Shown here one piece after another: positions 1 through 7,442 of a stretch of 17,773 nucleotides of DNA. Source of the DNA: an uncultured Acetobacteraceae bacterium (GTDB lineage Bacteria; Pseudomonadota; Alphaproteobacteria; Acetobacterales; Acetobacteraceae). Every line of letters begins with the position of its first letter. Position 1 is the first letter of the stretch. The notes below the pieces were generated by a model. The model searched no databases and was not told the origin of the DNA. It saw only the letters and a list, made by a program, of their open reading frames with translations. The translations under genes and the position numbers were made by a program. The stretch covers positions 1 through 17,773 of the forward strand of contig CALNAL010000333.1 of assembly GCA_937874445.1 (NCBI GenBank), given 5' to 3'.

Positions 1-861
1 CGCATAGGCCGTTCCGGGGACGACCGTGTAGATTCCTTCGAAATATCCCGCCCCGCCGCCGCAGCCCGGCATGTCGGCGTTGCCGTAGATGAACGCCGCC
101 GAGCCGCCGCCGCCGCCCACGCCGCGCAGCTTGATGCGCGTGACCCCCGTCGGCACCGTCCACGTCGTGCTGGCGGTGAGCACCGCCATGTGGGCGAAGC
201 CGGGGGCCAGGTCGGGCAGCTTGTAGCGCAGCACCGAGGTTCCCACCGCCGCCGAAATGCTCGCCGGCGTGATGGTGGCCTGCCCGGAGGCCAGAGTCAC
301 GACGGCAAGGGGGACGTATCCCGGGTCCGCGCCCGGCGTGGTCTGCGTGCCGGTCGCGGCCGGGGGTCCCGCCTTGGCCGCCGCGACGACGGACACGGTC
401 CGCCGCGTCGGCTGCGTCAGGCCGCTGTTGTTGGCGCCGCCCCACGGCACGGAAGGGTTGGCCGCGTTCATGTAGGGCAGCAGCGTCGCCTCGGCATCCG
501 CCGCGGCCATGCCGGCCTGGATCAGGATATTGACGCTCTGGCCGGAGGTGGCGGGCGCCGTGAACGGCCCCAGCGTGGTGGCGGCCACCAGCAGGGCCTG
601 CTGCACCAGCGGACGGCTGTCCGCCGCGAGGCTGCTGAAGGCGCCGCCATCGACGACGCCTAGGGCGTAGAGGCTTCCCGGCCCGACGGAGACGCTCAGG
701 CTGGCGGGGCTGGTGGGCGCCACGTCCAGCCCGTCGATGACGACGTTGGTGCCCAGCACGGCGCGCGCCAGCATGCCCAGGCCGATCATGGCGTCCACCT
801 GCGGGCGCAGAACGTCGGTCGCCAGGGGCACCTGCCCCGGATAGATGATGCTTCGATCCAT
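1..861 (-). CDS. Tail fibre with glycine-rich domain (3' end outside window)
   Basis: An open frame starts MDRSIIYPGQVPLATDVLRP at 861, with GAGGGATC just upstream, and runs without a stop to base 1, giving 287 visible residues. The first 230 residues are a fibre-type N-terminal region (DVLRPQVDAMIGLGMLARAV, SVSVGPGSLYALGVVDGG). Then WTVPTGVTRIKLRGV (about 234-248) is followed by five glycines (249-253), the opening of a glycine-rich receptor-binding domain common on fibres. A second glycine cluster (CGGGAGYFEG) follows. It lies after the gpI-position gene, where fibre genes normally sit. The remaining domain and any fibre chaperone lie beyond the left edge. Confidence 0.8.
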   Translation of the reverse strand, partial: MDRSIIYPGQVPLATDVLRPQVDAMIGLGMLARAVLGTNVVIDGLDVAPTSPASLSVSVGPGSLYALGVVDGGAFSSLAADSRPLVQQALLVAATTLGPFTAPATSGQSVNILIQAGMAAADAEATLLPYMNAANPSVPWGGANNSGLTQPTRRTVSVVAAAKAGPPAATGTQTTPGADPGYVPLAVVTLASGQATITPASISAAVGTSVLRYKLPDLAPGFAHMAVLTASTTWTVPTGVTRIKLRGVGGGGGSAAFIYGNADMPGCGGGAGYFEGIYTVVPGTAYA

Positions 862-867
862 GATCCC

Positions 868-1491
868 TCAGCTTGTGATGCGCAGGCCGACGGTGGCCCC
901 GCAGGGCGCCATGTCGGTTGCCGTGGCGGTGATGTCGGAAGAGGCGGCAGTGCCGGCCGCCGTGGTCACGAAGACCTGCATCGGCTGCAGCGTGCCCCAG
1001 GTGCCGGCCTGATCGTAGCCGATCGCCACCAGGCCGCCGTTCCAGGTGCCGCAGTCGGCCGGGCGCGCGCCCTCGATGAGGGTCGGCGCGGTCCCCGTCA
1101 GCGCGGTCAGCTCGGCGCTGAGCCCCGCCCGCGTGCCGCCCTGGCGCAGGATGCGGCGCAGGATCGCCACCCGGAAGGAGGCATCCGAAAGGCCGCCCCT
1201 CTCCAGGGCCGTGCCGAAGAAATCCCGTGCCACCATGTCGAGAAACACGCCCGAGGCCGTGCCGATCCGCGCCTGCTGGCGCACGAACATCAGCAGCGCG
1301 TAGAGCGCGGCCCACACGCTGGCGATGCCCGAGAGAACCCCCGTCAACACCGGGGCGGTATCGGGAAACCAGCGCGCCGGCAGCACGGTCATCATTCTGT
1401 TGACGAAATCAGCCGGACTGCCGGTCTCCGCCTTTTCGAGAGGAGACGCGCCGGCGATGAATTCATCGGCGTCCGAGGCGAGCTTGACCAT
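868..1491 (-). CDS. Tail protein in the gpI position
   Basis: A 207-residue protein near the end of the baseplate block, where P2-like phages encode gpI, the link between wedge and fibres. Segments seen are FVNRMMTVLPARWFPDTAPV, VLSGIASVWAALYALLMFVR (a hydrophobic helix), TASGVFLDMVARDFFGTALE and ILRRILRQGGTRAGLSAELT. The C-terminus is beta-rich with two cysteines. The repeated theme of helices followed by the RQGGTRAGL segment recalls tail fibre-attachment proteins, but I cannot confirm homology to gpI itself. It starts 1 base after the fibre-like gene's stop, and is separated by 6 bases from the next fibre gene. Confidence 0.68.
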   Translation of the reverse strand: MVKLASDADEFIAGASPLEKAETGSPADFVNRMMTVLPARWFPDTAPVLTGVLSGIASVWAALYALLMFVRQQARIGTASGVFLDMVARDFFGTALERGGLSDASFRVAILRRILRQGGTRAGLSAELTALTGTAPTLIEGARPADCGTWNGGLVAIGYDQAGTWGTLQPMQVFVTTAAGTAASSDITATATDMAPCGATVGLRITS

Positions 1492-1492
1492 T

Positions 1493-2896
1493 TCAGAACC
1501 CGCTGCACTGGAAGACGGCCTGGTCGCCGCTGGCGGCCGTCGCGGTGAAGGTGGCGGTGGTCGTGGTATAGGCGATCTGCTTGAGCGTATCGGCCGGGGT
1601 GGTCATGTCCTGCGCATGGCAGGCCCAGCCGTTGGGCGCCGCGCCGGCGAAGGTCAGGACCACCGTTCCCGCCGAGCAGGCGGCCGAAAACTTGAAGGAG
1701 CCGGCTGTGTTTCCGCCGATCTGCGTCCCGGCCGCGCAGCTGCCCGAGAGCGTCGGCGCCGCCCCGGTGGCGATCACGCCGGGGGCCATGAGCGGCACCC
1801 CCAGCGTCGCCGTCCCCCCGACCCACAGGGTGCCGCCGACGGAGGCCGCGCCCGAGATGGCCTGCGCCCCCGCACTCAGCAGGCCCGGCGTATAGACGCC
1901 GCCCGTTCCTTTCGGAATGAGATTGATTCCGATATTGGCATCCGCCCCCGCGGCCATGATCTGCGGCGAGGCGCCCGCCACCACCGGCTGGACGAGGAGG
2001 CCGTTGACCGCGCCGATCTGCGACTGGACCTCGAAGCCGACCGTGGCGGCCCCGGGGTTGAGGAACAGCGTGCCCCCGTCCTGGAACTGCAACGACATCG
2101 CGTTGGCCGCGCTGGAGACCGTGCTCGTGATGTTCGGGCCGGCCACGTCCGCGGCATCGTGCCACTGCAACAGGGCGCCCTTCGGCAGGCGCATCGCGTA
2201 GCTGAAGCCGTTGTAGTCGGTCAGCGCGTTCGCACCGAAGAGGATGCCCGTCTGGAAGCGCGCGCCGTTGTCCTTGATGCCGAGCGCGAAGGAGGCATCG
2301 ACCGCGGAGGCATGCCCGCCGCCGGAGGCGATCCACAGCCCCGCCGTCGTCCCCGAGGCCAGGGTGTTCGTGCCGTTGGAAAGCGGCGCGCCGGGAGTGG
2401 AAAGCGCCGGCGCCAGGCCGGAGAGGTTGGAGGCGTCGATCTCCCGCCCGAACGAAAGTCCGTAGGCCCCGGGCAGGGTTTCCGTCTCGTCGTATCCGCC
2501 GTAGACGGTGACGTGCCGCGCGCTCGTGGCGAAGACGTCGTCGTTGATGGCGATCGCGGTGACGCCGATGGTGGTCTCCAGCGAGCCGTAGGAGCTGGCC
2601 AGATCGGAGGCCCGCGACGCGCCGGCGAGGCCGATCTTGCCCGAATTCGAGAGGGTCCTGGTCTGGGCCGCCACGGCAGGCCACGGCAGTCCTGCGGCGG
2701 TGTAGCCGGTCAGCCAGTCCGCCCCGATCGATGCCGGCCCGGCAATGACCGGGGACACGGCATCGGCCTTGCTGGCCCACTGCGCATTCCATTGCGCGGC
2801 GGTGGGCACCTGGCCGGCCGTCCACCCCGGCGCTGTCTGCGCAAAAGACGTCGAGCAGAGCAGGGAGAACGCGAAGGAAATGGAGATAATGCGCAT
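1493..2896 (-). CDS. Fibre-like protein with N-terminal signal peptide
   Basis: A 467-residue protein beginning MRIISISFAFSLLCSTSFAQ, a good Sec signal peptide with likely signal peptidase I cleavage after SFA (residue 19). The next block GWTAGQVPTAAQWNAQWASK is the head of many phage fibre or tail-tip proteins. The central part is beta-rich, with NIGINLIPKGTGGVYTPG near residue 330, a phrase common in phage structural proteins. The last 90 residues, with paired cysteines (GSCAAGTQIGG, SAACSAGTVV, NGWACHAQD, AVFQCSGF), resemble a C-terminal domain found on phage fibres. The start overlaps the gpJ stop (TGATG). Role in host binding is inferred; how a secretion signal fits a virion protein is unclear. 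Confidence 0.68.
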   Translation of the reverse strand: MRIISISFAFSLLCSTSFAQTAPGWTAGQVPTAAQWNAQWASKADAVSPVIAGPASIGADWLTGYTAAGLPWPAVAAQTRTLSNSGKIGLAGASRASDLASSYGSLETTIGVTAIAINDDVFATSARHVTVYGGYDETETLPGAYGLSFGREIDASNLSGLAPALSTPGAPLSNGTNTLASGTTAGLWIASGGGHASAVDASFALGIKDNGARFQTGILFGANALTDYNGFSYAMRLPKGALLQWHDAADVAGPNITSTVSSAANAMSLQFQDGGTLFLNPGAATVGFEVQSQIGAVNGLLVQPVVAGASPQIMAAGADANIGINLIPKGTGGVYTPGLLSAGAQAISGAASVGGTLWVGGTATLGVPLMAPGVIATGAAPTLSGSCAAGTQIGGNTAGSFKFSAACSAGTVVLTFAGAAPNGWACHAQDMTTPADTLKQIAYTTTTATFTATAASGDQAVFQCSGF

Positions 2897-4023
2897 CAGG
2901 ACACCGTGACCGATGAGGTTGTGGCGCGGATCACCTCGAGGGAGGTCGCGGCGAGGTCGGCCGTGCTCCCGTTGAGCAGCACCGCGGAGACATTCTGCAC
3001 GCCCGCCGAGGCCCCGAAGGCCGCCGCGGCGATGCGGTAGTAGGGCAGGCTCACGCCCAGCCCGAGCCCGTTGACCATGTTGACGACGGCCGTCTGCACC
3101 GCCGCCCTGACCGTGCCCGCGGCATAGCCGCCGGCGACCGTCACGTTCAGGGTGATGGCGGCCGTCACCAGCGTCGGGCCATAGACCGCAAAGCGCGTGC
3201 CGACGGCACGGTAGGTCTCGATGGCATTGCCCACGCTGGCCAGCAGCGACGCGGGCGGATCGCCCGAGCCGTCGTCCACCACCACGAAGAAGAATCCGTC
3301 GTCGGCGGTTCCATCGGGGTCCTGGTTCTCGGTGATGGTGTAGGCCAGTCCCGACTGCACATCGGCGATGGCCGAGCCGATGGCCGCCGTGGTCGAGCGC
3401 GACAGGCCCGAGATCCAGGACTGGAAGCGCGCGCGGAAGGCCGCGTCGGTTTCGGCCGCCTCGCCATTGGTCAGCGCCGCCCCGTTGGTCACCGCGTCCA
3501 TGGAGATGGCAGATGCGATCAACGAAATCGCGCCGGCCGTCACGTTGCCTTGCGTTCCGGTCACACTGCATTGCACCGCCACCGTGGCCGAGGACGTCCC
3601 CGCCGGCAGCAGATAGCCGCCCTGGCTCGCGCTCCACAGCGCGTTGGCATCGTCCTCGACGACGACGAAAGTCACGGTGCCGTCAGCGGTCTTGAGGTTT
3701 GTCCCGGCCGGGATCAGCGCCGAGGCCGTCGCGGTGTAGCGCGAGAAGGTCACGCTGCCGGTCGCCGCGATGCCGGCCAGGCGCGCCAGTCCGAAATCGG
3801 CCATCCAGGAATCGAGATCCTCGCCTGTCGAGGTGGCGGCGCGCGTCATGGCGAGCACCTTGAGGATCAGCCACTGCATCCACAGGCCGACCGAGGCGGA
3901 GGCCTCCAGGATCGCCCGCAGGACAGAACCCACGGTGAGATCGAGCAGCTGCGAACAGGCCGACTGCATGGCCGCCGCGCCGTTGGTCACCATGGTGTTG
4001 AACGAAAGGAGGTTGAGGGCCAT
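2896..4023 (-). CDS. Baseplate wedge protein, gpJ/Mu gp47-like
   Basis: A 375-residue protein of the baseplate J family, which forms the wedge around the hub (T4 gp6 role). The start MALNLLSFNTMVTNGAAAMQ is the ATG of a TGATG overlap; a longer open frame upstream runs inside the wedge and spike genes and is discounted. Typical segments are VGSVLRAILEASASVGLWMQ (about 31-50), TSTGEDLDSWMADFGLARLA (about 64-83), SALIPAGTNLKTADGTVTFV (about 101-120), and a later AIGSAIADVQSGLAYTITEN. The C-terminal half repeats beta strands (AAITLNVTVAGGYAAGTVRA). Its stop overlaps the fibre-like gene. Confidence 0.9.
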   Translation of the reverse strand: MALNLLSFNTMVTNGAAAMQSACSQLLDLTVGSVLRAILEASASVGLWMQWLILKVLAMTRAATSTGEDLDSWMADFGLARLAGIAATGSVTFSRYTATASALIPAGTNLKTADGTVTFVVVEDDANALWSASQGGYLLPAGTSSATVAVQCSVTGTQGNVTAGAISLIASAISMDAVTNGAALTNGEAAETDAAFRARFQSWISGLSRSTTAAIGSAIADVQSGLAYTITENQDPDGTADDGFFFVVVDDGSGDPPASLLASVGNAIETYRAVGTRFAVYGPTLVTAAITLNVTVAGGYAAGTVRAAVQTAVVNMVNGLGLGVSLPYYRIAAAAFGASAGVQNVSAVLLNGSTADLAATSLEVIRATTSSVTVS

Positions 4024-4394
4024 CAGCTCATTTCCACAGGGACAGTGAGGGATTGCGTCTCGCCCGTGTCGGCATCGGCATAGCGGACGTAGGCATAGAC
4101 CGAGCCGCCGGCATCGCCGCTCACGGAAACGCTCGGCGCCGGAGAGCGGGCGACGGCGCCCTCCTGGAGCATCTGCGCGCGGATCACCGCCTTGATCCGC
4201 TCGGGGTTGGCGACCCGGCCGATGGCCTGCGGCAGCCCGGCCCCGTAGCCGAGTTGCCAGATGTAGCCTCCGGCATTGGTCAACAGGCGGCGCAGGACAC
4301 GCTCCAGGCCGAGCTGGGCGCCCGCGGAAAGGGCGAGGTCGCCCGTCGGCCCGACCGCGAGATCGGAACCGAAGGTGTGCTGGATATCGGGCAT
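4023..4394 (-). CDS. Baseplate wedge protein, gp25/gpW-like
   Basis: A 123-residue protein of the gp25-like family, which joins baseplate wedges and starts sheath polymerisation. Residues GLERVLRRLLTNAGGYIWQL followed by GYGAGLPQAIGR (about 29-60) are the usual core with a Tyr-Gly turn, followed by NPERIKAVIRAQML. The C-terminal strand set (SVYAYVRYADADTGETQSLT) is also typical. Both ends are TGATG overlaps with the spike gene and gpJ gene, so it is probably translated by coupling. Confidence 0.88.
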   Translation of the reverse strand: MPDIQHTFGSDLAVGPTGDLALSAGAQLGLERVLRRLLTNAGGYIWQLGYGAGLPQAIGRVANPERIKAVIRAQMLQEGAVARSPAPSVSVSGDAGGSVYAYVRYADADTGETQSLTVPVEMS

Positions 4395-5029
4395 CAGGAT
4401 ACCGGATTGCTGGTGGTGTTGGTGGCCGCCTCGGCATCGCCGCGGCTGTCGGCGGGCTGGGTGTGGGTGTGGGCGTTGTAGGCATCGCGCAGGGTTGCCA
4501 GGCTGCCGTGCGCGAGCTTGCGGTCGGTGACATCCTCGGTCGCGCGGATGTTCTGCTGGCCGATGATGTCGCCGGAGACGGTCAGCTTCCCGTCGATGTT
4601 GGTGTCGCCGTGGATGAAAAACGTGCCGTCCGCACAGAGGCGGATGTAGCTGCCGCCTTTGCCGAGGATGGCCGCCTCGCCCGGCTGGAGGCCCGAGGTG
4701 CCCCCAGCAATCGCCCCCGCCATGCCGGGAACCGGATCGGTATCGGAATGGGCGAACCCCACCACGACGGCGTGCTCCGCCTCGGCGTTGTCGGCGGAGA
4801 GATAGGCCATCTGCCCGACCACGGGGACGGAAAGCATCGTTGCCCCCGCTCCGGCGCCAAGCTGCGCGATGGGCAGCCAGCCGGAGAGTACGTCCTCCGG
4901 CTGCACCCGCACCCGCACGCGCATGCGCGCCGGATCGACCGCCGCGACGAGGCCCCAGCGCGGAACGCCCCGCGTCTGGGCAACACGTTCCGCGACCCGC
5001 GCGATGGCGGCCGTCAAGGAATCAGCCAT
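4394..5029 (-). CDS. Baseplate spike protein, gpV/Mu gp45-like
   Basis: A 211-residue protein for the membrane-piercing spike at the tail tip. Residues about 20-95 form the OB-fold domain (GLVAAVDPARMRVRVRVQPED and SVPVVGQMAYL). Residues about 112-165 form a beta-helical shaft (ILGKGGSYIRLCADGTFFIH, DTNIDGKLTVSGDIIG). Near the end is NAHTHTQPA, with His187 and His189 as the His-x-His pair that binds iron at the spike apex in P2 gpV and phi92 gp138. The start ATG at 5029 is 2 bases after the hub gene's TGA; a GTG two codons upstream is an alternative. Its stop overlaps the wedge gene's start. Confidence 0.9.
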   Translation of the reverse strand: MADSLTAAIARVAERVAQTRGVPRWGLVAAVDPARMRVRVRVQPEDVLSGWLPIAQLGAGAGATMLSVPVVGQMAYLSADNAEAEHAVVVGFAHSDTDPVPGMAGAIAGGTSGLQPGEAAILGKGGSYIRLCADGTFFIHGDTNIDGKLTVSGDIIGQQNIRATEDVTDRKLAHGSLATLRDAYNAHTHTQPADSRGDAEAATNTTSNPVS

Positions 5030-5031
5030 GC

Positions 5032-6177
5032 TCACTCCGATGCTGCATCGTCGCTGGACGGGCTGTGGTTCTTCGCCATCACGTCCATGCTGAAGCCGGT
5101 GTCGAACGAGACGTTCTTGGTGATGGAATCGATGTAGTAGACCTGGTCGAAGTCCGTCCCGGTGCCGTCGAGGCGCACCATCACGCGCGGATCGAGCCGC
5201 ATCTCGCCGGGCGCGGAAAAGGCGATGCTGCGCTCGTGCTTGACGATGTTGTTGAGCAGCCTGTTTGCCATCGTCTGGCACTGGTCCTGCGTCAGGTTGG
5301 CCCTGACGTAGGTGTAGCGGGTCTGACGCAGCCTCACGGTGCCATGCTCGCCGCCGATGGAGGTATCCCGCGCAGCCGCTCCGAACGAGGCGAAGGCAGA
5401 AACCGTCTGCCCGCTCCGGCTGTCGAAGCTGCGGACCACGACGGTCACGGGCTTTGCCAGAGCGAAACGCCGGATCATCCGCAGGTCGTGGATGTTGCCC
5501 TCGGGAGTGACCTGGACGGAATCGGCAGGACGGAAGCGCGCCACCCACGGCGGTGAATTCGGATCGATAGCGGGATGGAAATGCAGCGTCCTGCCCTGCA
5601 TGTAGAGGTCGAAGCCCTCCATCTCGGCGATGCGGACCAGCAGGTCCCATTCCGTCGTCTCCGAGGCGCTCTGCGCGCGCGTCTGGCGGGTATGGTCTCC
5701 CCAGTAGCGGCCGATCGGGGCGGTGGTGGGCGTGACATCGGCGCTCAGCGCGTGCCGCCCGGCGACCTCGGCCACCACCTCGGAGGCCGAACGGTTCTGG
5801 AAGGTCTCGGCGGTCCGCTGGTCGATCATCAGCGCGGCGAGGTCGCGTCCCTGCGCCTCCACCCGCGTCATCGCGGCGGAAAAGCTGTGCGTATCGACGC
5901 ATCCGGTGCCGATCCGTGTCCACACCAGCGCCGCACCCGGCAGCTCCACGCCGGCCCAGAAGTCGATCGTCATGCCGTTGTCGCGGGCATCCCACCATTT
6001 CGCGCTGGTGGCCTTGTCGGCGTTGGTCGCGAAGATGGCGGAGAAGGTGGCCGGCGTGTAGTGGGTCGATTCCGTCCACGAGAAACCGCAAAGCCCCGGC
6101 AGCGGCCTGCCGTCGCACACCGCGCGCGCGTGGATCCGCCGCAGCGCGGGCGTGACCGTCGGGTTGTTGATCGCCAT
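5032..6177 (-). CDS. Baseplate hub protein, gpD/Mu gpP-like
   Basis: A 381-residue protein of the late-control gpD family, the trimeric hub that holds the spike at the tube end (T4 gp27 role). The start MAINNPTVTPALRRIHARAV is the ATG of the TGATG overlap. Diagnostic segments are GRDLAALMIDQRTAETFQNR and SASEVVAEVAGRHAL (about residues 110-145), WDLLVRIAEMEGFDLYMQGR (about 175-195), and a C-terminal strand set including VMVRLDGTGTDFDQVYYIDS and ending DVMAKNHSPSSD. The order of LysM protein, gpD, gpV, then gp25-type wedge is the standard one. Its stop lies 2 bases before the spike gene. Confidence 0.88.
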   Translation of the reverse strand: MAINNPTVTPALRRIHARAVCDGRPLPGLCGFSWTESTHYTPATFSAIFATNADKATSAKWWDARDNGMTIDFWAGVELPGAALVWTRIGTGCVDTHSFSAAMTRVEAQGRDLAALMIDQRTAETFQNRSASEVVAEVAGRHALSADVTPTTAPIGRYWGDHTRQTRAQSASETTEWDLLVRIAEMEGFDLYMQGRTLHFHPAIDPNSPPWVARFRPADSVQVTPEGNIHDLRMIRRFALAKPVTVVVRSFDSRSGQTVSAFASFGAAARDTSIGGEHGTVRLRQTRYTYVRANLTQDQCQTMANRLLNNIVKHERSIAFSAPGEMRLDPRVMVRLDGTGTDFDQVYYIDSITKNVSFDTGFSMDVMAKNHSPSSDDAASE

Positions 6178-7301
6178 CAGAAAACCCTGTTGTCGCCTGC
6201 AGGAATGCCATCGGAGGTGGCCAGGATCGGGTCGGGAATCTTCAGCGTGACCAGGCCGGAAAGCATCGGGTCGGAAAGGCCGGAAGCCTGCGCCACGCGA
6301 TACCACTGCGTCGCGTCCCCGAGCCTCTTGGCGGCGACGGAGAACAGGTTGCCGCCCGCCGTCGTCAGGCGCGTGCCGATGCCGCCACCGACCAGCTGCA
6401 CCGGAGGCGCGGGCGTCTCGAAGGTCGCCACCGCATCGGTCGCGCCCAGAGTGGTGGTGAGGTTGGTCACGATCCGGCCGAGGAACGATTGAACGCCCAC
6501 GGCCCCGGCCTGCGCGGCGGATTGCGCGATGGCCACCTCCAGGTTCCCCGCCGCCGCGGCGGCATCCGCCGAGCCCAGCAGGGCCCCCGCGTCGCCGGCG
6601 CCGGCGGTTGCCACGTTGATTGCCGCCAGTGCCGTCTCGGCCGCCCCCTGGGCATTCTGTGCGGCCGTCTGCGTCACGCCCACCGCCGCCTGCACCTGGT
6701 CGCTGCCGCCGTCGCCCGCCGCCACGGCGGGAAGCCCCTGCACGGTCGTCTGCGCGTCATCCAGTCCGTCGGAGACGGCCTCGCCGAGGGATGCCAGGGC
6801 GAGGAGCGGGCTGAAGACGCTCTCGGCCCAGTTGAGCGCTCCCACGATCTCCTGGAGCAGCGAGGTCGGCTGAGTGGCCGGGTCGTCGGTTGCGTCGACG
6901 AGCACCTCGCAGCGGATCGCGTAGCGCGTGCGGAACGCCTGGTCCTCGGCGCGGAACTCCTTGACGACGACAGCAAAAAGATGAGAGCCCCACTGGAGAT
7001 AGACAGGCCATCCTTCGACCCGCATCTGGTCGATCTGCCAGGCCCGCTCCTCGCGGTCGGCGCCCATGAGATAGCCCGACCACTGGATGGGGGCATCGTC
7101 GCGGCCGACCGCATCGATGACGCGCTTGCCGCCGGGCATCCGGTGCACGACGGTCTGCTGCCGTCCGCCCCAGAAGACCGTCTCGGGGACTTCCATCCCG
7201 CCGAACGTCACCTCGCCGAGGACGATCGGGCTCGCGTCGAGCCCGAGGATGTCGCCGACGGATTCCAGAATCCCGATGCCGCCGAGGATTGTGCCGCTCA
7301 C
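6177..7301 (-). CDS. LysM-domain baseplate protein (XkdP/gpN-like)
   Basis: A 374-residue protein opening the baseplate operon. The N-terminal part (residues about 25-135) has SPIVLGEVTFGGMEVPETVF, VVHRMPGGKRVIDAVGRDDA and PVYLQWGSHLFAVVVKEF, as in the DNA-circularisation/gpN type proteins of Mu-like phages. The middle (about 155-290) is Ala/Gln/Gly-rich and helical. The C-terminal 60 residues (GGNLFSVAAKRLGDATQWY through ATSDGIPAGDN) form a LysM-like fold, seen in baseplate hub proteins that join the tube to the hub. Start is GTG, chosen from the Shine-Dalgarno. Its stop overlaps the next start (TGATG). A terminator-like hairpin stands immediately upstream. Confidence 0.82.
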   Translation of the reverse strand: MSGTILGGIGILESVGDILGLDASPIVLGEVTFGGMEVPETVFWGGRQQTVVHRMPGGKRVIDAVGRDDAPIQWSGYLMGADREERAWQIDQMRVEGWPVYLQWGSHLFAVVVKEFRAEDQAFRTRYAIRCEVLVDATDDPATQPTSLLQEIVGALNWAESVFSPLLALASLGEAVSDGLDDAQTTVQGLPAVAAGDGGSDQVQAAVGVTQTAAQNAQGAAETALAAINVATAGAGDAGALLGSADAAAAAGNLEVAIAQSAAQAGAVGVQSFLGRIVTNLTTTLGATDAVATFETPAPPVQLVGGGIGTRLTTAGGNLFSVAAKRLGDATQWYRVAQASGLSDPMLSGLVTLKIPDPILATSDGIPAGDNRVF

Positions 7302-7307
7302 GCGCCG

Positions 7308-7312
7308 CTCCC
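7308..7312 (-). promoter_or_regulatory. Shine-Dalgarno deciding the GTG start of the LysM gene
   Basis: GGGAG lies 6 bases before the GTG at 7301 on the minus strand. It supports this GTG over in-frame ATGs at 7343 and 7415, which would force translation through the terminator hairpin and give the artificial-looking residues MGRLRVALFYWERR. Confidence 0.7.
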
Positions 7313-7341
7313 AATAAAATAGGGCCACCCGAAGGCGGCCC
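7313..7341 (-). terminator. Intrinsic terminator-like hairpin with UUCG loop
   Basis: On the minus strand GGGCCGCC-TTCG-GGTGGCCC (7341-7322) forms an eight-pair stem with one G-U pair and a UUCG tetraloop, followed by TATTTTATT (7321-7313). This is the classic layout of a rho-independent terminator acting on leftward transcripts. It ends directly before the GGGAG ribosome site of the LysM baseplate gene. On the plus strand the stem lacks a trailing T-run, so it should not stop rightward transcripts. Confidence 0.7.
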
Positions 7342-7442
7342 ATGGAGTCACGAATTCCAGGAAAGTCAGGCAGCCGCCGCGGTTGCCTTGTGGCCTTGGC
7401 CGGGCGCACCCTCACCGGCGGAATAAAGTTGGAGCCGCCACC

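Larger units (their letters stand above)
7302..7442. other. Intergenic region between moron and LysM baseplate gene
   Basis: These 141 bases separate the plus-strand moron from the minus-strand baseplate gene. They hold the terminator-like hairpin, the Shine-Dalgarno of the baseplate gene, and the GGAG of the moron. I looked for sigma-70-type -35/-10 pairs in both directions. The best plus-strand candidate (TTGGCC at 7396 with GAATAA at 7421) has a spacer of 19 bases and poor matches, so I call no promoter. Confidence 0.5.

Noticed and set aside
1325..3040. 571-codon open frame on the plus strand opposite the fibre-like gene.
   Set aside because: Arg/Gly-rich shadow of high-GC coding sequence with no ribosome site or recognisable motif.
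2897..3637. Upstream extension of the fibre-like gene's frame.
   Set aside because: It runs inside the gpJ gene in another frame, with a composition unlike a protein. The overlap ATG at 2896 starts a signal peptide, which fixes the start.
7343..7415. Upstream ATG starts for the LysM baseplate gene.
   Set aside because: They would translate the terminator hairpin itself. The GGGAG site points to the GTG at 7301.
7383..7442. Upstream ATG for the moron.
   Set aside because: The added residues are Arg/His-rich with no ribosome site, while GGAG precedes the ATG at 7443, whose product begins with a membrane segment.
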